From: Bacteroidales bacterium
GTDB lineage: Bacteria > Bacteroidota > Bacteroidia > Bacteroidales > P3
Direction: 5' to 3'
Assembly (NCBI GenBank): GCA_024681475.1
Contig: JAILAT010000001.1
Span: 62,001 to 126,000, forward strand
Length of the DNA stretch: 64,000 bases
The notes beneath the pieces are model-generated. The model was not told the DNA's origin, did no database searches, and saw nothing but the letters and a program-made list of their open reading frames with translations. Shown one piece after another: positions 11,114 through 20,005 of the stretch. Positions within the stretch are counted from its first letter, which is position 1; every line of letters starts with the position of its first letter. A program made the position numbers and the translations under genes.

Positions 11114-11626
11114 ATGACAAAGCTGACATTGCGAGCCTTGGAGCCCGAAGACATTGACGCCATCTACCGCTGGGAAAACGACCCACGGGTATGGGTGTCA
11201 GGAGTGGCCCACCAGCCTTTCTCGCGTGACGCATTGCAACGTTACATACTAGAAAGCAGCACTTTAGACATCTACGCTGCACGTCAGCTGAGACTGATGG
11301 CGGTAGACGAGAAAGGGTGTGCTGTGGGCTGTGTGGACCTGTTCGACTTCGACCCCTTCCACCGTCGCGCCGGCGTGGGCATCCTGGTCGATGCTGCGCT
11401 GCGCCGACAGGGCTACGGCAAGGCGATGCTCGAGGCCGTGGAGCTCTTTGCAAAAGAGCACCTCAATATGCACCAGCTATACTGCGACATTGCAGAAGAC
11501 AACGAGCACAGTATCAATCTCTTCAGCCATTGCGGATACCAACATTGCGGCACACGTCATTCGTGGGTATGGAACGGCGACCGATGGCTTGATGCTCTAA
11601 TATTCCAGAAAATAATTGAAAACTGA
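11114..11626 (+). CDS. GNAT-family N-acetyltransferase (RimJ/RimL type)
   Basis: TLRALEPEDIDAIYRWENDPRVW...VGILVDAALRRQGYGKAML...IAEDNEHSINLFSHCGY; ATG at 11114 preferred over the longer ORF start at 11087. Confidence 0.88.
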   Translation: MTKLTLRALEPEDIDAIYRWENDPRVWVSGVAHQPFSRDALQRYILESSTLDIYAARQLRLMAVDEKGCAVGCVDLFDFDPFHRRAGVGILVDAALRRQGYGKAMLEAVELFAKEHLNMHQLYCDIAEDNEHSINLFSHCGYQHCGTRHSWVWNGDRWLDALIFQKIIEN

Positions 11627-11630
11627 CGAC

Positions 11631-12743
11631 ATGGCAGAGAAAAAACGTACCTCTCATAAGAAAAACACTTTGCCCAAAAGCGGCAAAAAACGCAATACCA
11701 AAGGCAAGAAAAAAGGTGTCGCCCATGGCAGCAAAGCTGTGCTGGCGATTCTTTTCCTGCTGCTTGCCGGAGGCGTCATCGGCGGCATACTGCTTAAAAA
11801 ACAGCACTTTAACAACACAGAAGAATTCATGCTCTATCTGCCCACGGGCAGCGACTTTGCCGCCACCACCGACTCGTTGGCGGTACACGGATGCGTGGAG
11901 AGCAACAACCACACATACAAGCTGATGGCCAAATTGCGCAAATACGACAAGCATGTGAAGGCCGGAAGCTACAAGATTGAGCCACAGATGAATATGTGGA
12001 AAGCGCTAACCAAGCTCTACTACGGCAACCGCGACGCGGTGCGGGTGACCATCAACAAACATCGCAAAGCAGAGACCCTGTGCGACTATGTGGGCGGCCG
12101 TCTGGAGATGACTGCCGACGACTTGCTCGTGATGATGAAAGATCCCCACAGCTGCGAAAGCTATGGCTTCAGCAAAGAGGAGATCATCGGTATGTTCATC
12201 CAGAACACCTATGAACTCTATTGGAACACCTCGGCGGAACAGTTCATGGAGCGTATGAAAAAGGAATACGACAAGTTCTGGACCGACAAACGCATGACAC
12301 AATGCAAAGCGCTGAACCTGACTCCGATAGAAGTCATCACGCTGGCCTCGATAGTGGAAGAAGAGACCAACAAGAACGACGAAAAGCCCGACGTGGCGAG
12401 CGTCTACCTGAACCGTCTGCGCAGAGGGATGCCGTTGCAGGCCGACCCGACGGTGAAATATGCCGTCGGCGACTTTGGGCTGCGCCGCATACTGAATGTT
12501 CACACCGAGGTGGAAAGCCCCTATAACACCTACAAACACAAAGGGTTGCCTCCAGGCCCCATCTGCATTCCCAGCATCGCCTCCATCGATGCCGTGCTGG
12601 CCAACAAAAAGACCGACTATATCTACTTCTGCGCCCGTGCCGACTTTTCGGGCTACCACGCCTTCGCCAGCACACTGGCACAGCATAACGCCAACGCTGC
12701 GGCTTTCCATGCCGAGATGAACAGACGAAAAATCTACAAATAA
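11631..12743 (+). CDS. mltG: endolytic murein transglycosylase
   Basis: YceG/MltG motifs LASIVEEETNKNDEKPDVASVYLNRLRRGMPLQADPTVKYA...SPYNTYKHKGLPPGPICIPS; ATG at 11631. Confidence 0.92.
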   Translation: MAEKKRTSHKKNTLPKSGKKRNTKGKKKGVAHGSKAVLAILFLLLAGGVIGGILLKKQHFNNTEEFMLYLPTGSDFAATTDSLAVHGCVESNNHTYKLMAKLRKYDKHVKAGSYKIEPQMNMWKALTKLYYGNRDAVRVTINKHRKAETLCDYVGGRLEMTADDLLVMMKDPHSCESYGFSKEEIIGMFIQNTYELYWNTSAEQFMERMKKEYDKFWTDKRMTQCKALNLTPIEVITLASIVEEETNKNDEKPDVASVYLNRLRRGMPLQADPTVKYAVGDFGLRRILNVHTEVESPYNTYKHKGLPPGPICIPSIASIDAVLANKKTDYIYFCARADFSGYHAFASTLAQHNANAAAFHAEMNRRKIYK

Positions 12744-12761
12744 GGTAGTTGAAAAAAAGAA

Positions 12762-12857
12762 GGGTAAGCGACTTATATCGCGCCGCTACAACCAAACACC
12801 CTTGCTGTATTCCTACCCTGGGGGATTCAATGGGAGCTGACCGTATAAGACTTACCC
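12762..12857 (-). ncRNA. ffs: small bacterial SRP RNA (4.5S-type)
   Basis: Reverse complement GGGTAAG...CCCAGG-GTA-GGAA-TAC-AGCAAGGG...CTTACCC: closing helix GGGUAAG/CUUACCC, apical GGAA tetraloop on GUA/UAC, and the symmetric loop CAGG/AGCA characteristic of SRP domain IV. Confidence 0.88.
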
Positions 12858-12862
12858 AATTG

Positions 12863-12893
12863 CAAAAGTACGACTATTTTTGATAGTGGCAAA
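12863..12893 (-). promoter_or_regulatory. Bacteroidetes-type promoter for SRP RNA
   Basis: Minus strand TTTG-N19-TACTTTTG ending 5 nt before the first base of the SRP RNA. Confidence 0.8.
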
Positions 12894-13058
12894 ATAATTT
12901 TTGGCATTCGTAGATAAGGCATTGACAGCCAAGATGAAATATTTTGCATATTGCGCCGCAGTACAGCAAAGACATCACGTGACTGCTGTGCTTTTTGACA
13001 AAAATCGAGACCTTCCGGGAGGCTTTTCCTGAGTTCGGTTTGGGTTGGCAAAAAGTTT

Positions 13059-13092
13059 TTTGCTTCTGATTACGCTTTTTTTATTACTTTTG
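13059..13092 (+). promoter_or_regulatory. probable Bacteroidetes-type promoter for the ZIP transporter gene
   Basis: TTTG-N22-TACTTTTG, 17 nt upstream of the ATG at 13110. Confidence 0.5.
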
Positions 13093-13109
13093 TACCTTAT
13101 TTAAAAGAG

Positions 13110-13931
13110 ATGAACACAGAGATATTTTTGTATTACCTCCTGATTTTCGGGGGGATAATGATTTGGGCGGTACTGCTGCCGGGGCGCAAAAAAGTGCCCG
13201 ACGGCGTGCTGGAATACCTCAATATCTTCTGTGGCGCCTTCCTGCTGGGCATCTGTTTTGTCAATTTGGTGCCGCACATTTTCGCGACGGGCTTCACCAC
13301 ACCACATCTGCATCTCAAAGTTGGTGCTGCCGTGCTGGTAGGCTTCGGGCTTCAGCTTCTGCTGGAACAGCTCACCGGCGGCGTCGAACATGGCCACAAC
13401 CACTGCGAATGCTGCGGCGAAGGCAACGGCGAAAACATCTCGCACAGTGCTGACAAACACCACCATCATCACCATCAGGGCCACTGCCACGAGCATGGTG
13501 CACACCCCGTGAACGGCTTGCTGTTGGGCTTGTCGCTGCACGCCTTCGTGGAAGGCATGCCGCTGGTCGGCGTCGAAGGGACGGTACACACAGGGCTGCT
13601 CTATGGGCTGCTGATACACAACATCCCCATCGCGCTGGTGCTACTGACGATGTGCATGGCGGGAGGCTACAGCGCATGGAAGAGTATGGGCGTGATGGCC
13701 CTGTTTGCGCTGATGACACCGCTAGGGTCGCTCTGCAGCGTGCTGTTTCTGCCTCCCAGCGAGACACTGGAGGCGTTGCTGATGGGTCTCGTGGTGGGCA
13801 TTCTGCTGCATGTCAGTGTCAGCATCCTGTTCGACCACGGACAGAGCCGCCTGCACTGGGGCAAGCTGGCCATCATCATTTTGGCATTCACTGCAGCCTA
13901 CTTCGTGCCAGGCTGCGCAGAGATATACTAA
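13110..13931 (+). CDS. ZIP-family metal (zinc) transporter
   Basis: 273 aa, multi-TM, His-rich cytosolic loop (HSADKHHHHHHQGHCHEHG), LHAFVEGMPL and LIHNIPIAL TM motifs. Confidence 0.85.
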   Translation: MNTEIFLYYLLIFGGIMIWAVLLPGRKKVPDGVLEYLNIFCGAFLLGICFVNLVPHIFATGFTTPHLHLKVGAAVLVGFGLQLLLEQLTGGVEHGHNHCECCGEGNGENISHSADKHHHHHHQGHCHEHGAHPVNGLLLGLSLHAFVEGMPLVGVEGTVHTGLLYGLLIHNIPIALVLLTMCMAGGYSAWKSMGVMALFALMTPLGSLCSVLFLPPSETLEALLMGLVVGILLHVSVSILFDHGQSRLHWGKLAIIILAFTAAYFVPGCAEIY

Positions 13932-13952
13932 CATCAAGATACAGAGAACATT

Positions 13953-15887
13953 GTGAAACTGTCGGTCATCATAGTCAACTACAACGTGAAGTACTTCCTC
14001 GAGCAGTGCCTGCACTCGGTGTATGCCGCCGCGGAGGGCATCGACACGGAAGTGTGGGTGGTGGACAACAACTCGACCGACGGCTCGGTGCAGATGCTGC
14101 GCGAGCGTTTCCCCATGGTGCATCTCATCGCCAACAGCGACAACCCCGGTTTCGCCAAAGCCAACAACCAGGCCCTCAGAGAGTGCACCGGCGACTATGT
14201 CCTGCTGCTGAATCCCGACACGGTGGTGCAACGCGACACTTTCACGCGCTGCATAGCCTTCTTCGAGAGCCATGCCGAGTGTGGCGGCCTGTCGGTGAAG
14301 ATGGTGAACGGCGAAGGCGAATTCCTGAAAGAGAGCAAGCGCGGATTCCCATCGCCGAAGACCTCGTTCTACAAAATAACAGGCCTCATCAAGCTATTCC
14401 CCCACAACAAAACCGTGGGAGCCTACTACATGGGCCACCTGAGCGACGACGAGACCTGCGAGGTGGATGTCCTCCCCGGTGCCTTCATCATGATTTCGCG
14501 TCCCGCGCTCGACAAGACAGGGCTGCTGGACGAGAGCTACTTCATGTATGGCGAAGATATCGACTGGTCGTGGCGCATCCGTCTGTCGGGCTACAAAAAC
14601 TACTATCTGCCCGAGACACGTATACTGCACTACAAGGGCGAAAGCACCAAGAAGGGAAGCATGAACTACGTGTACACCTTCTACAACGCCATGGGCATCT
14701 TTGTGAAGAAATACTATGGCGGCAAAGGCGCCCGGCGCTACAACCTGCTGCTGCAGCTTGCCATCTGGCTCAGGGCGTCGCTCGACTTCTTGAAGCGCAT
14801 GCTGGGACACTTGGCCATGCCGGCCGTGGACTTCGTCGTGTCGCTGGCAGGATTGCTCTGCATCAAGCAAATATGGGCCACCTATTGGGCTGAAAATGTG
14901 AACTATTACCCCAACTTCTACTCGTGGGGCATCCTGCCGCTGTATGTCCTCATCCTCCTCATGGCCAGCTGGCTGAGTGGCGGTTACGACAAGCCTGTGA
15001 AAACTGTGCGCATCGTGCAAGGCATCGGTCTTGGCGCGCTGTGCCTACTGGTGTTCTACTCGCTGATGGACGAGACGCTGCGCTTCTCGCGCGCGATCAT
15101 CCTCTTCGGGTCGCTGTGGAGCATCGTGGCGGCGTTGTGTGTGCGCGGACTGTTGGGAGCCCTGGGAGTGGCAGGCTACAGCGCGCGTCCCGAGAGCCGC
15201 AGACGCTACCTGATAGTGGGCAGCGACGAGGAGCAGAAACGTATCACTGAGCTGTTTGGCAACCTGGGCATCGAGCCCAAAGAGGTGGCTGCCGCCCCTG
15301 CCGGCATCAGCAGCGAGGAACTGCGCAGCCGTCTCGCCAAAGGAAAAGTCGACGAGCTCATCTTCAGCGGCGCCGACGTGGCGGTGAGCACCATCCTCGA
15401 CCACACCGTCGCACTGCGCGATACCGGTGTCTATTTCCGCATTGCTCCGAAAGAGATGGATGTGCTGATAGGCAGCAACTACACCAACAGCCCCGAAGAG
15501 CTGTACCATCCAGACCATGACGACATCAGCAGCAGCACCAACCGGCGCAACAAACGGCTGTTCGACTTGGTTGTCAGCGTGTTACTACTAGCGCTTACAC
15601 CTCTACTGTTCTGGTTCCAGAAACGCAAACGGCGCTATCTGTCCGACATCCTGTCGGTACTGACGGGACGGAGAAGCTGGGTGGGCTACAGCCAGCAATA
15701 CGACACACTGCCCATGCAGCAGATGACGGCTCCCCTGCCCCATTTGCGCAAAGGCATTTTCCGCACCACCGACAGCCTGCCGCCTGTGCGGCGTCCCAAC
15801 GGGCTGCTGCTTGACCAGCAATATGCGCAAGACTACCATGTCATCACCGACCTCACCATCGTAATGAAGAACATCAGAAAGATATGA
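13953..15887 (+). CDS. glycosyltransferase family 2 fused to a membrane/degenerate sugar-transferase-like C-terminal region
   Basis: 644 aa; N-terminal GT2 (SVIIVNYNVKYFLEQCLHSV...VVDNNSTDGS...LLLNPDTVV); C-terminal half has CoA_binding-like and RLFDLVVSVLLLALTPLLF segments resembling polyprenyl glycosylphosphotransferases. Confidence 0.85.
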   Translation: MKLSVIIVNYNVKYFLEQCLHSVYAAAEGIDTEVWVVDNNSTDGSVQMLRERFPMVHLIANSDNPGFAKANNQALRECTGDYVLLLNPDTVVQRDTFTRCIAFFESHAECGGLSVKMVNGEGEFLKESKRGFPSPKTSFYKITGLIKLFPHNKTVGAYYMGHLSDDETCEVDVLPGAFIMISRPALDKTGLLDESYFMYGEDIDWSWRIRLSGYKNYYLPETRILHYKGESTKKGSMNYVYTFYNAMGIFVKKYYGGKGARRYNLLLQLAIWLRASLDFLKRMLGHLAMPAVDFVVSLAGLLCIKQIWATYWAENVNYYPNFYSWGILPLYVLILLMASWLSGGYDKPVKTVRIVQGIGLGALCLLVFYSLMDETLRFSRAIILFGSLWSIVAALCVRGLLGALGVAGYSARPESRRRYLIVGSDEEQKRITELFGNLGIEPKEVAAAPAGISSEELRSRLAKGKVDELIFSGADVAVSTILDHTVALRDTGVYFRIAPKEMDVLIGSNYTNSPEELYHPDHDDISSSTNRRNKRLFDLVVSVLLLALTPLLFWFQKRKRRYLSDILSVLTGRRSWVGYSQQYDTLPMQQMTAPLPHLRKGIFRTTDSLPPVRRPNGLLLDQQYAQDYHVITDLTIVMKNIRKI

Positions 15888-15939
15888 CCAGCGCACTATG
15901 CCACTGGCCACAGATAACATATAGAAAATCAACAATCCA

Positions 15940-17052
15940 ATGACAATAGCAGAGACCATTAAAGATTTGACCCAACGGCGCGACTCGCTGCGAAAATTTC
16001 TGGACATCGACACCCTGACCGCACAGATTGCCGAAGAAGAGAAGAAGACCGAGGCAGCAGAATTCTGGAACGACCCCAAAGAGGCCAAGAAAGTGATGCT
16101 GGAAATCAAGAACAAAAAGACTTGGACCACCGCTTTCAAGGCCGTCAACGACAGCTGCGAAGACATGGCTGTCATGGGCGAGTTCTACGATGCCGGCGAA
16201 GCCACCGAAGAGGAGATGATGGCCCAGCTGGCCACGACGACGAAACTGGTGGAAGAGTTGGAATTCAAGAACATGCTGCGCAACGAGAGCGACAGCTTCG
16301 ATGCCGTGCTCTCCATCAATGCCGGTGCCGGCGGCGTGGAGGCGCAAGACTGGACCGAGATGCTGATGCGCATGTACATACGCTACGCCGAGCGGCACAA
16401 CTACAAGGTGGTCATCAGCAACTCGCTGGAAGGCGAAGGTGCTGGAATGAAAAGCGTCACGATGCAGATAGAGGGCGAATTCGCCTACGGATACCTGAAG
16501 AGCGAGACCGGCGTGCACCGTCTGGTGCGCGTCAGCCCCTTCAACGCGCAGGGCAAACGCATGACCTCCTTCTCGTCGGTGAGCGTCACCCCACTGGTCG
16601 ACGACACCATAGAGGTGGTGGTCGACATGTCGCGCCTGTCGTGGGACACCTTCCGCAGCGGCGGCGCCGGCGGCCAGAACGTCAACAAAGTGGAGAGCGG
16701 CGTGCGTCTGCGCTATCAATACAAGGATCCCTACACAGGTGAAGAGGAAGAGATACTTATCGAAAACACCGAGACACGCGACCAGCCCAAGAACAAAGAG
16801 AACGCCATGCGTCTGCTGCGCTCGCAACTCTACGACCGCGAGATGAAGCACCGCATGGAGGAGCAGGCCAAGATCAAAGCCTCGCAGAAAAAGATAGAAT
16901 GGGGCTCACAGATAAGGAGTTACGTCATGGACGACCGTCGCGTGAAAGACCACCGCACCAACTACCAGACCGGCGATGTCACCGGCGTGCTCGACGGCAA
17001 GATTGACGAATTCATCAAAGCCTACCTGATGGAATTCGGTGCCGAAGGTTAA
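15940..17052 (+). CDS. prfB: peptide chain release factor 2, single continuous frame
   Basis: 370 aa; SPF tripeptide (VRVSPFNAQGKR) and GGQ motif (SGGAGGQNVNKVESGVRLRY). Confidence 0.95.
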   Translation: MTIAETIKDLTQRRDSLRKFLDIDTLTAQIAEEEKKTEAAEFWNDPKEAKKVMLEIKNKKTWTTAFKAVNDSCEDMAVMGEFYDAGEATEEEMMAQLATTTKLVEELEFKNMLRNESDSFDAVLSINAGAGGVEAQDWTEMLMRMYIRYAERHNYKVVISNSLEGEGAGMKSVTMQIEGEFAYGYLKSETGVHRLVRVSPFNAQGKRMTSFSSVSVTPLVDDTIEVVVDMSRLSWDTFRSGGAGGQNVNKVESGVRLRYQYKDPYTGEEEEILIENTETRDQPKNKENAMRLLRSQLYDREMKHRMEEQAKIKASQKKIEWGSQIRSYVMDDRRVKDHRTNYQTGDVTGVLDGKIDEFIKAYLMEFGAEG

Positions 17053-17070
17053 TCCATGACAGAAAAAAAC

Positions 17071-17105
17071 AAAAGAGTCGGACAGATCGCTGCCCGGCTC
17101 TTTTT
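17071..17105. terminator. bidirectional terminator between convergent prfB and proS
   Basis: AAAAGAGTCGGACAG-atcg-CTGCCCGGCTCTTTTT imperfect stem flanked by A and T tracts. Confidence 0.75.
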
Positions 17106-17121
17106 GTTGACTATGTGATTA

Positions 17122-18594
17122 TCAATAGCTACGTGCGAAGATGACGCGGCGGTGGCTGGGACGACCGCTGTAGATGCACTTGCCCTCCTCTTCGGGGGCG
17201 TCGAAGGGGATGCAGCGGATTGTGGCCTTGGTCTCCTCCTTGATGCGCTCCTCGGTCTCGACGGTGCCATCCCAATGGCACAGCAGGAAGCCGTTTTTCT
17301 CAATCTCGACCTTGAAGTCCTCCCAGGTGTCGACCTTACGGGTGCGGCCGATGCGGAAATCGAGAGCGCGCTGGTAGATGCTATGCTGGATATCAACAAG
17401 CAGATTGTCAACGTATTCGACGATACCGTCGAGGGGACGGGTCTCCTTTTCGAGCGTGTTGCGGCGGCACACCTCGCAGGTGCCGTTCTCCAAGTCGCGG
17501 GGACCGAAGGCGAGACGCACGGGGACACCCTTGAACTCATACTCGGTGAATTTCCAGCCGGGCTTGTATTCGGGACGGTTGTCGTATTTGACACTGATGC
17601 CTTTGGCGCGCAGCGCGTCGATAACGGGCTGCACCTTGGTGTCGATTTCGGCCATTTGCTCGGCATTCTTGCAGATGGGGACGATGGCCACCTGGATGGG
17701 TGCCAGCTTGGGCGGCAGCACAAGGCCGTTGTCGTCGCTGTGGGTCATGATGAGGGCACCCATGAGTCGTGTGGAGACACCCCACGAAGTGGCCCAGACA
17801 TACTCCAGCTTGTTCTCCTTGTTGAGGAACTGCACCTCGAAAGCCTTGGCGAAATTCTGGCCCAGGAAATGCGATGTGCCAGCCTGCAACGCCTTGCCAT
17901 CCTGCATCATAGCCTCGATGCAGTAGGTATCGAGGGCACCGGCGAAGCGCTCGTTGGGCGATTTGACACCCTTGATGACGGGCACCGCCATGTAGTTGTT
18001 GGCGAAATCGGCGTAGACCTCGAGCATACGCTCTGCCTCGGCCACAGCCTCTTCGCGCGTGGCGTGGGCGGTGTGGCCTTCCTGCCACAGAAACTCTGCG
18101 GTGCGGAGGAACATACGCGTGCGCATCTCCCAGCGCACCACGTTGGCCCACTGGTTGCACAAGATGGGCAGGTCTCGATACGACTTGATCCAGTTCTTAT
18201 AGGTGCTCCAAATGATGGTCTCGGAGGTGGGTCGCACGATGAGTTCTTCCTCGAGGCGTGCCTCGGGGTCGACAACGACGCCGGTGCCTTCCTCGTTGGT
18301 TTTCAGACGATAGTGGGTCACCACAGCACACTCTTTGGCGAAGCCTTTCACGTGGTCGGCCTCACGGCTGAGAAACGACTTGGGTATGAAAAGGGGAAAA
18401 TAGGCATTGACATGGCCTGTGGCCTTGAACATGGAGTCGAGCGTGGCCTGCATCCTCTCCCAGATGGCATAGCCGTAGGGCTTGATTACCATGCATCCGC
18501 GCACAGCTGAGTTCTCCGCGAGGTCGGCGCGCACGACGAGCTCGTTGTACCATTCGGAAAAGTTCTCACTTCTTTTTACAAAATCTTTTGCCAT
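17122..18594 (-). CDS. proS: prolyl-tRNA synthetase (ProS type 3, short form)
   Basis: 490 aa; class II motifs [41 protein letters not shown]..., [32 protein letters not shown]. Confidence 0.95.
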   Translation of the reverse strand: MAKDFVKRSENFSEWYNELVVRADLAENSAVRGCMVIKPYGYAIWERMQATLDSMFKATGHVNAYFPLFIPKSFLSREADHVKGFAKECAVVTHYRLKTNEEGTGVVVDPEARLEEELIVRPTSETIIWSTYKNWIKSYRDLPILCNQWANVVRWEMRTRMFLRTAEFLWQEGHTAHATREEAVAEAERMLEVYADFANNYMAVPVIKGVKSPNERFAGALDTYCIEAMMQDGKALQAGTSHFLGQNFAKAFEVQFLNKENKLEYVWATSWGVSTRLMGALIMTHSDDNGLVLPPKLAPIQVAIVPICKNAEQMAEIDTKVQPVIDALRAKGISVKYDNRPEYKPGWKFTEYEFKGVPVRLAFGPRDLENGTCEVCRRNTLEKETRPLDGIVEYVDNLLVDIQHSIYQRALDFRIGRTRKVDTWEDFKVEIEKNGFLLCHWDGTVETEERIKEETKATIRCIPFDAPEEEGKCIYSGRPSHRRVIFARSY

Positions 18595-18671
18595 AGCGGA
18601 AAAATTGATTTTTTACTGATGGGTGTTAATATTTTTTTTAATGTAATTCGTTATATATAATAATTTTTGCG

Positions 18672-18679
18672 TATCTTTG
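18672..18679 (+). promoter_or_regulatory. putative -7 element (TATCTTTG) upstream of the low-complexity protein gene
   Basis: TAnnTTTG match ~80 nt upstream of the ATG at 18762; -33 element weak. Confidence 0.35.
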
Positions 18680-18761
18680 CAATTTGGAATTGAAAATGCA
18701 AAATTACGTTTATTTTTGGAATTTAAGAAAATATTATCATAACAAATAAAATAGTAGTGAT

Positions 18762-19964
18762 ATGAAAAAATTAATAGACAGAATGTTATGTGTGGCAATT
18801 TTAGTTGCATGCTGCACGGGAAGCCTGTCGGCCCAGACCTCCGATGAGGGCGAAAACTACTATTCCAACCCGAAAAAAGGAATAAAAGCACAGGCTCCGA
18901 AGCGCTATGTCGACAACAGCATTGAGCAAAAAAGTGACGATCTCATCGTCGAACTGACCGGTGAAAACATGGTGCCCGACAGCTCCGTGGCCGACTCGAC
19001 GAAAGGATTCGAACCTGCCTATTATTACGACTATGCCTACACGGCGCGCATCAACCGCTTCCACCGTGGCATGCACTGGGGCTATTATGATGATTTCTAT
19101 ACCGATATCTTCTGGTATACCGGCATGCCATACTTCTGGGGCACAAGCATATACTATGGCTGGAATCCCTGGCTCTACAGCTGGGGCTCTTTCTACCCCT
19201 ACTACGGCTGGTATTACTACGACTGGTGGTATGATCCGTGGTTTTCGCCCTGGTATGGCGGAATGTGGTACTATCCGTGCCATTACTACGGCTACGGCAG
19301 CGCCTGGTATGGCGACTATGCCCACAACAGCTACGTCGGTCCCTACGGCTATATGGGCAACACAGGACGTGGTGCCTACTACCCCACCTCGCGCAACAGC
19401 GGTGGCAAGGCATTGAGTGGCAGGACGCAACCCACGCTGGGCAGCAGCACAGTGCGACGTGGCGGCGTGGACATCAACGGCGGCGGCCGTGGCACGATGG
19501 GCCATGTGAGCGGCGTGCAGGCTGCAGGTCGTGGCGCTAGCAGCGGACGCACCTCCACGGCTTCGACAGGAAGCAGCACACGCTCCGGAGGATACGACAA
19601 GCCCGCTTCAGTGGCTCAAAACCATGGCGCTCAGACTTATGGCCGCACCAGCAACGGCAGCCAGCAGAACTACGGCAACAGCGGACGCAGCACCTCGTAC
19701 AGCAATAGCAGTGTAAGCACCACCTCGCGCGGCGGCAACAACAACACAAGCTATCGCCAGTCGAACAGCAGCCGCTACAGCAACTCCGACAGCTATCGCA
19801 GCACCAGCAACACTTCGCGCAGCAGCTACAATAGCAACAGCAGCAGTCGCAGCAGCATAGGCAGCAGCTCGTCGCATAGCAGTGGCGGTGGCTTCAGCGG
19901 AAGCCGCAGCAGTGGCGGCGGTAGCCATAGCAGTGGAGGAGGCAGCCATAGCAGCCGCAGATAG
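18762..19964 (+). CDS. secreted low-complexity protein: Tyr/Trp/Gly-rich middle, Ser/Gly/Asn/Arg-rich C-terminus
   Basis: 400 aa with signal peptide; ~100-aa aromatic tract (YYGWYYYDWWYDPWFSPWYGGMWYYPCHYYGYGSAWYG) then ~200 aa of SSS/GGG/NN repeats. Confidence 0.75.
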   Translation: MKKLIDRMLCVAILVACCTGSLSAQTSDEGENYYSNPKKGIKAQAPKRYVDNSIEQKSDDLIVELTGENMVPDSSVADSTKGFEPAYYYDYAYTARINRFHRGMHWGYYDDFYTDIFWYTGMPYFWGTSIYYGWNPWLYSWGSFYPYYGWYYYDWWYDPWFSPWYGGMWYYPCHYYGYGSAWYGDYAHNSYVGPYGYMGNTGRGAYYPTSRNSGGKALSGRTQPTLGSSTVRRGGVDINGGGRGTMGHVSGVQAAGRGASSGRTSTASTGSSTRSGGYDKPASVAQNHGAQTYGRTSNGSQQNYGNSGRSTSYSNSSVSTTSRGGNNNTSYRQSNSSRYSNSDSYRSTSNTSRSSYNSNSSSRSSIGSSSSHSSGGGFSGSRSSGGGSHSSGGGSHSSRR

Positions 19965-20005
19965 CATTCATTTTCAACATAATAATTCTCAGCAATCAGG
20001 ATAAC

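Noticed and set aside
12827-13051. 74-codon minus-strand ORF near SRP RNA
   Set aside because: Overlaps the SRP RNA 5' end and its promoter; no protein-like features
13485-13510. His-codon run (caccatcatcaccatcag) as a DNA repeat element
   Set aside because: It encodes the His-rich metal-binding loop of the ZIP transporter, an expected feature
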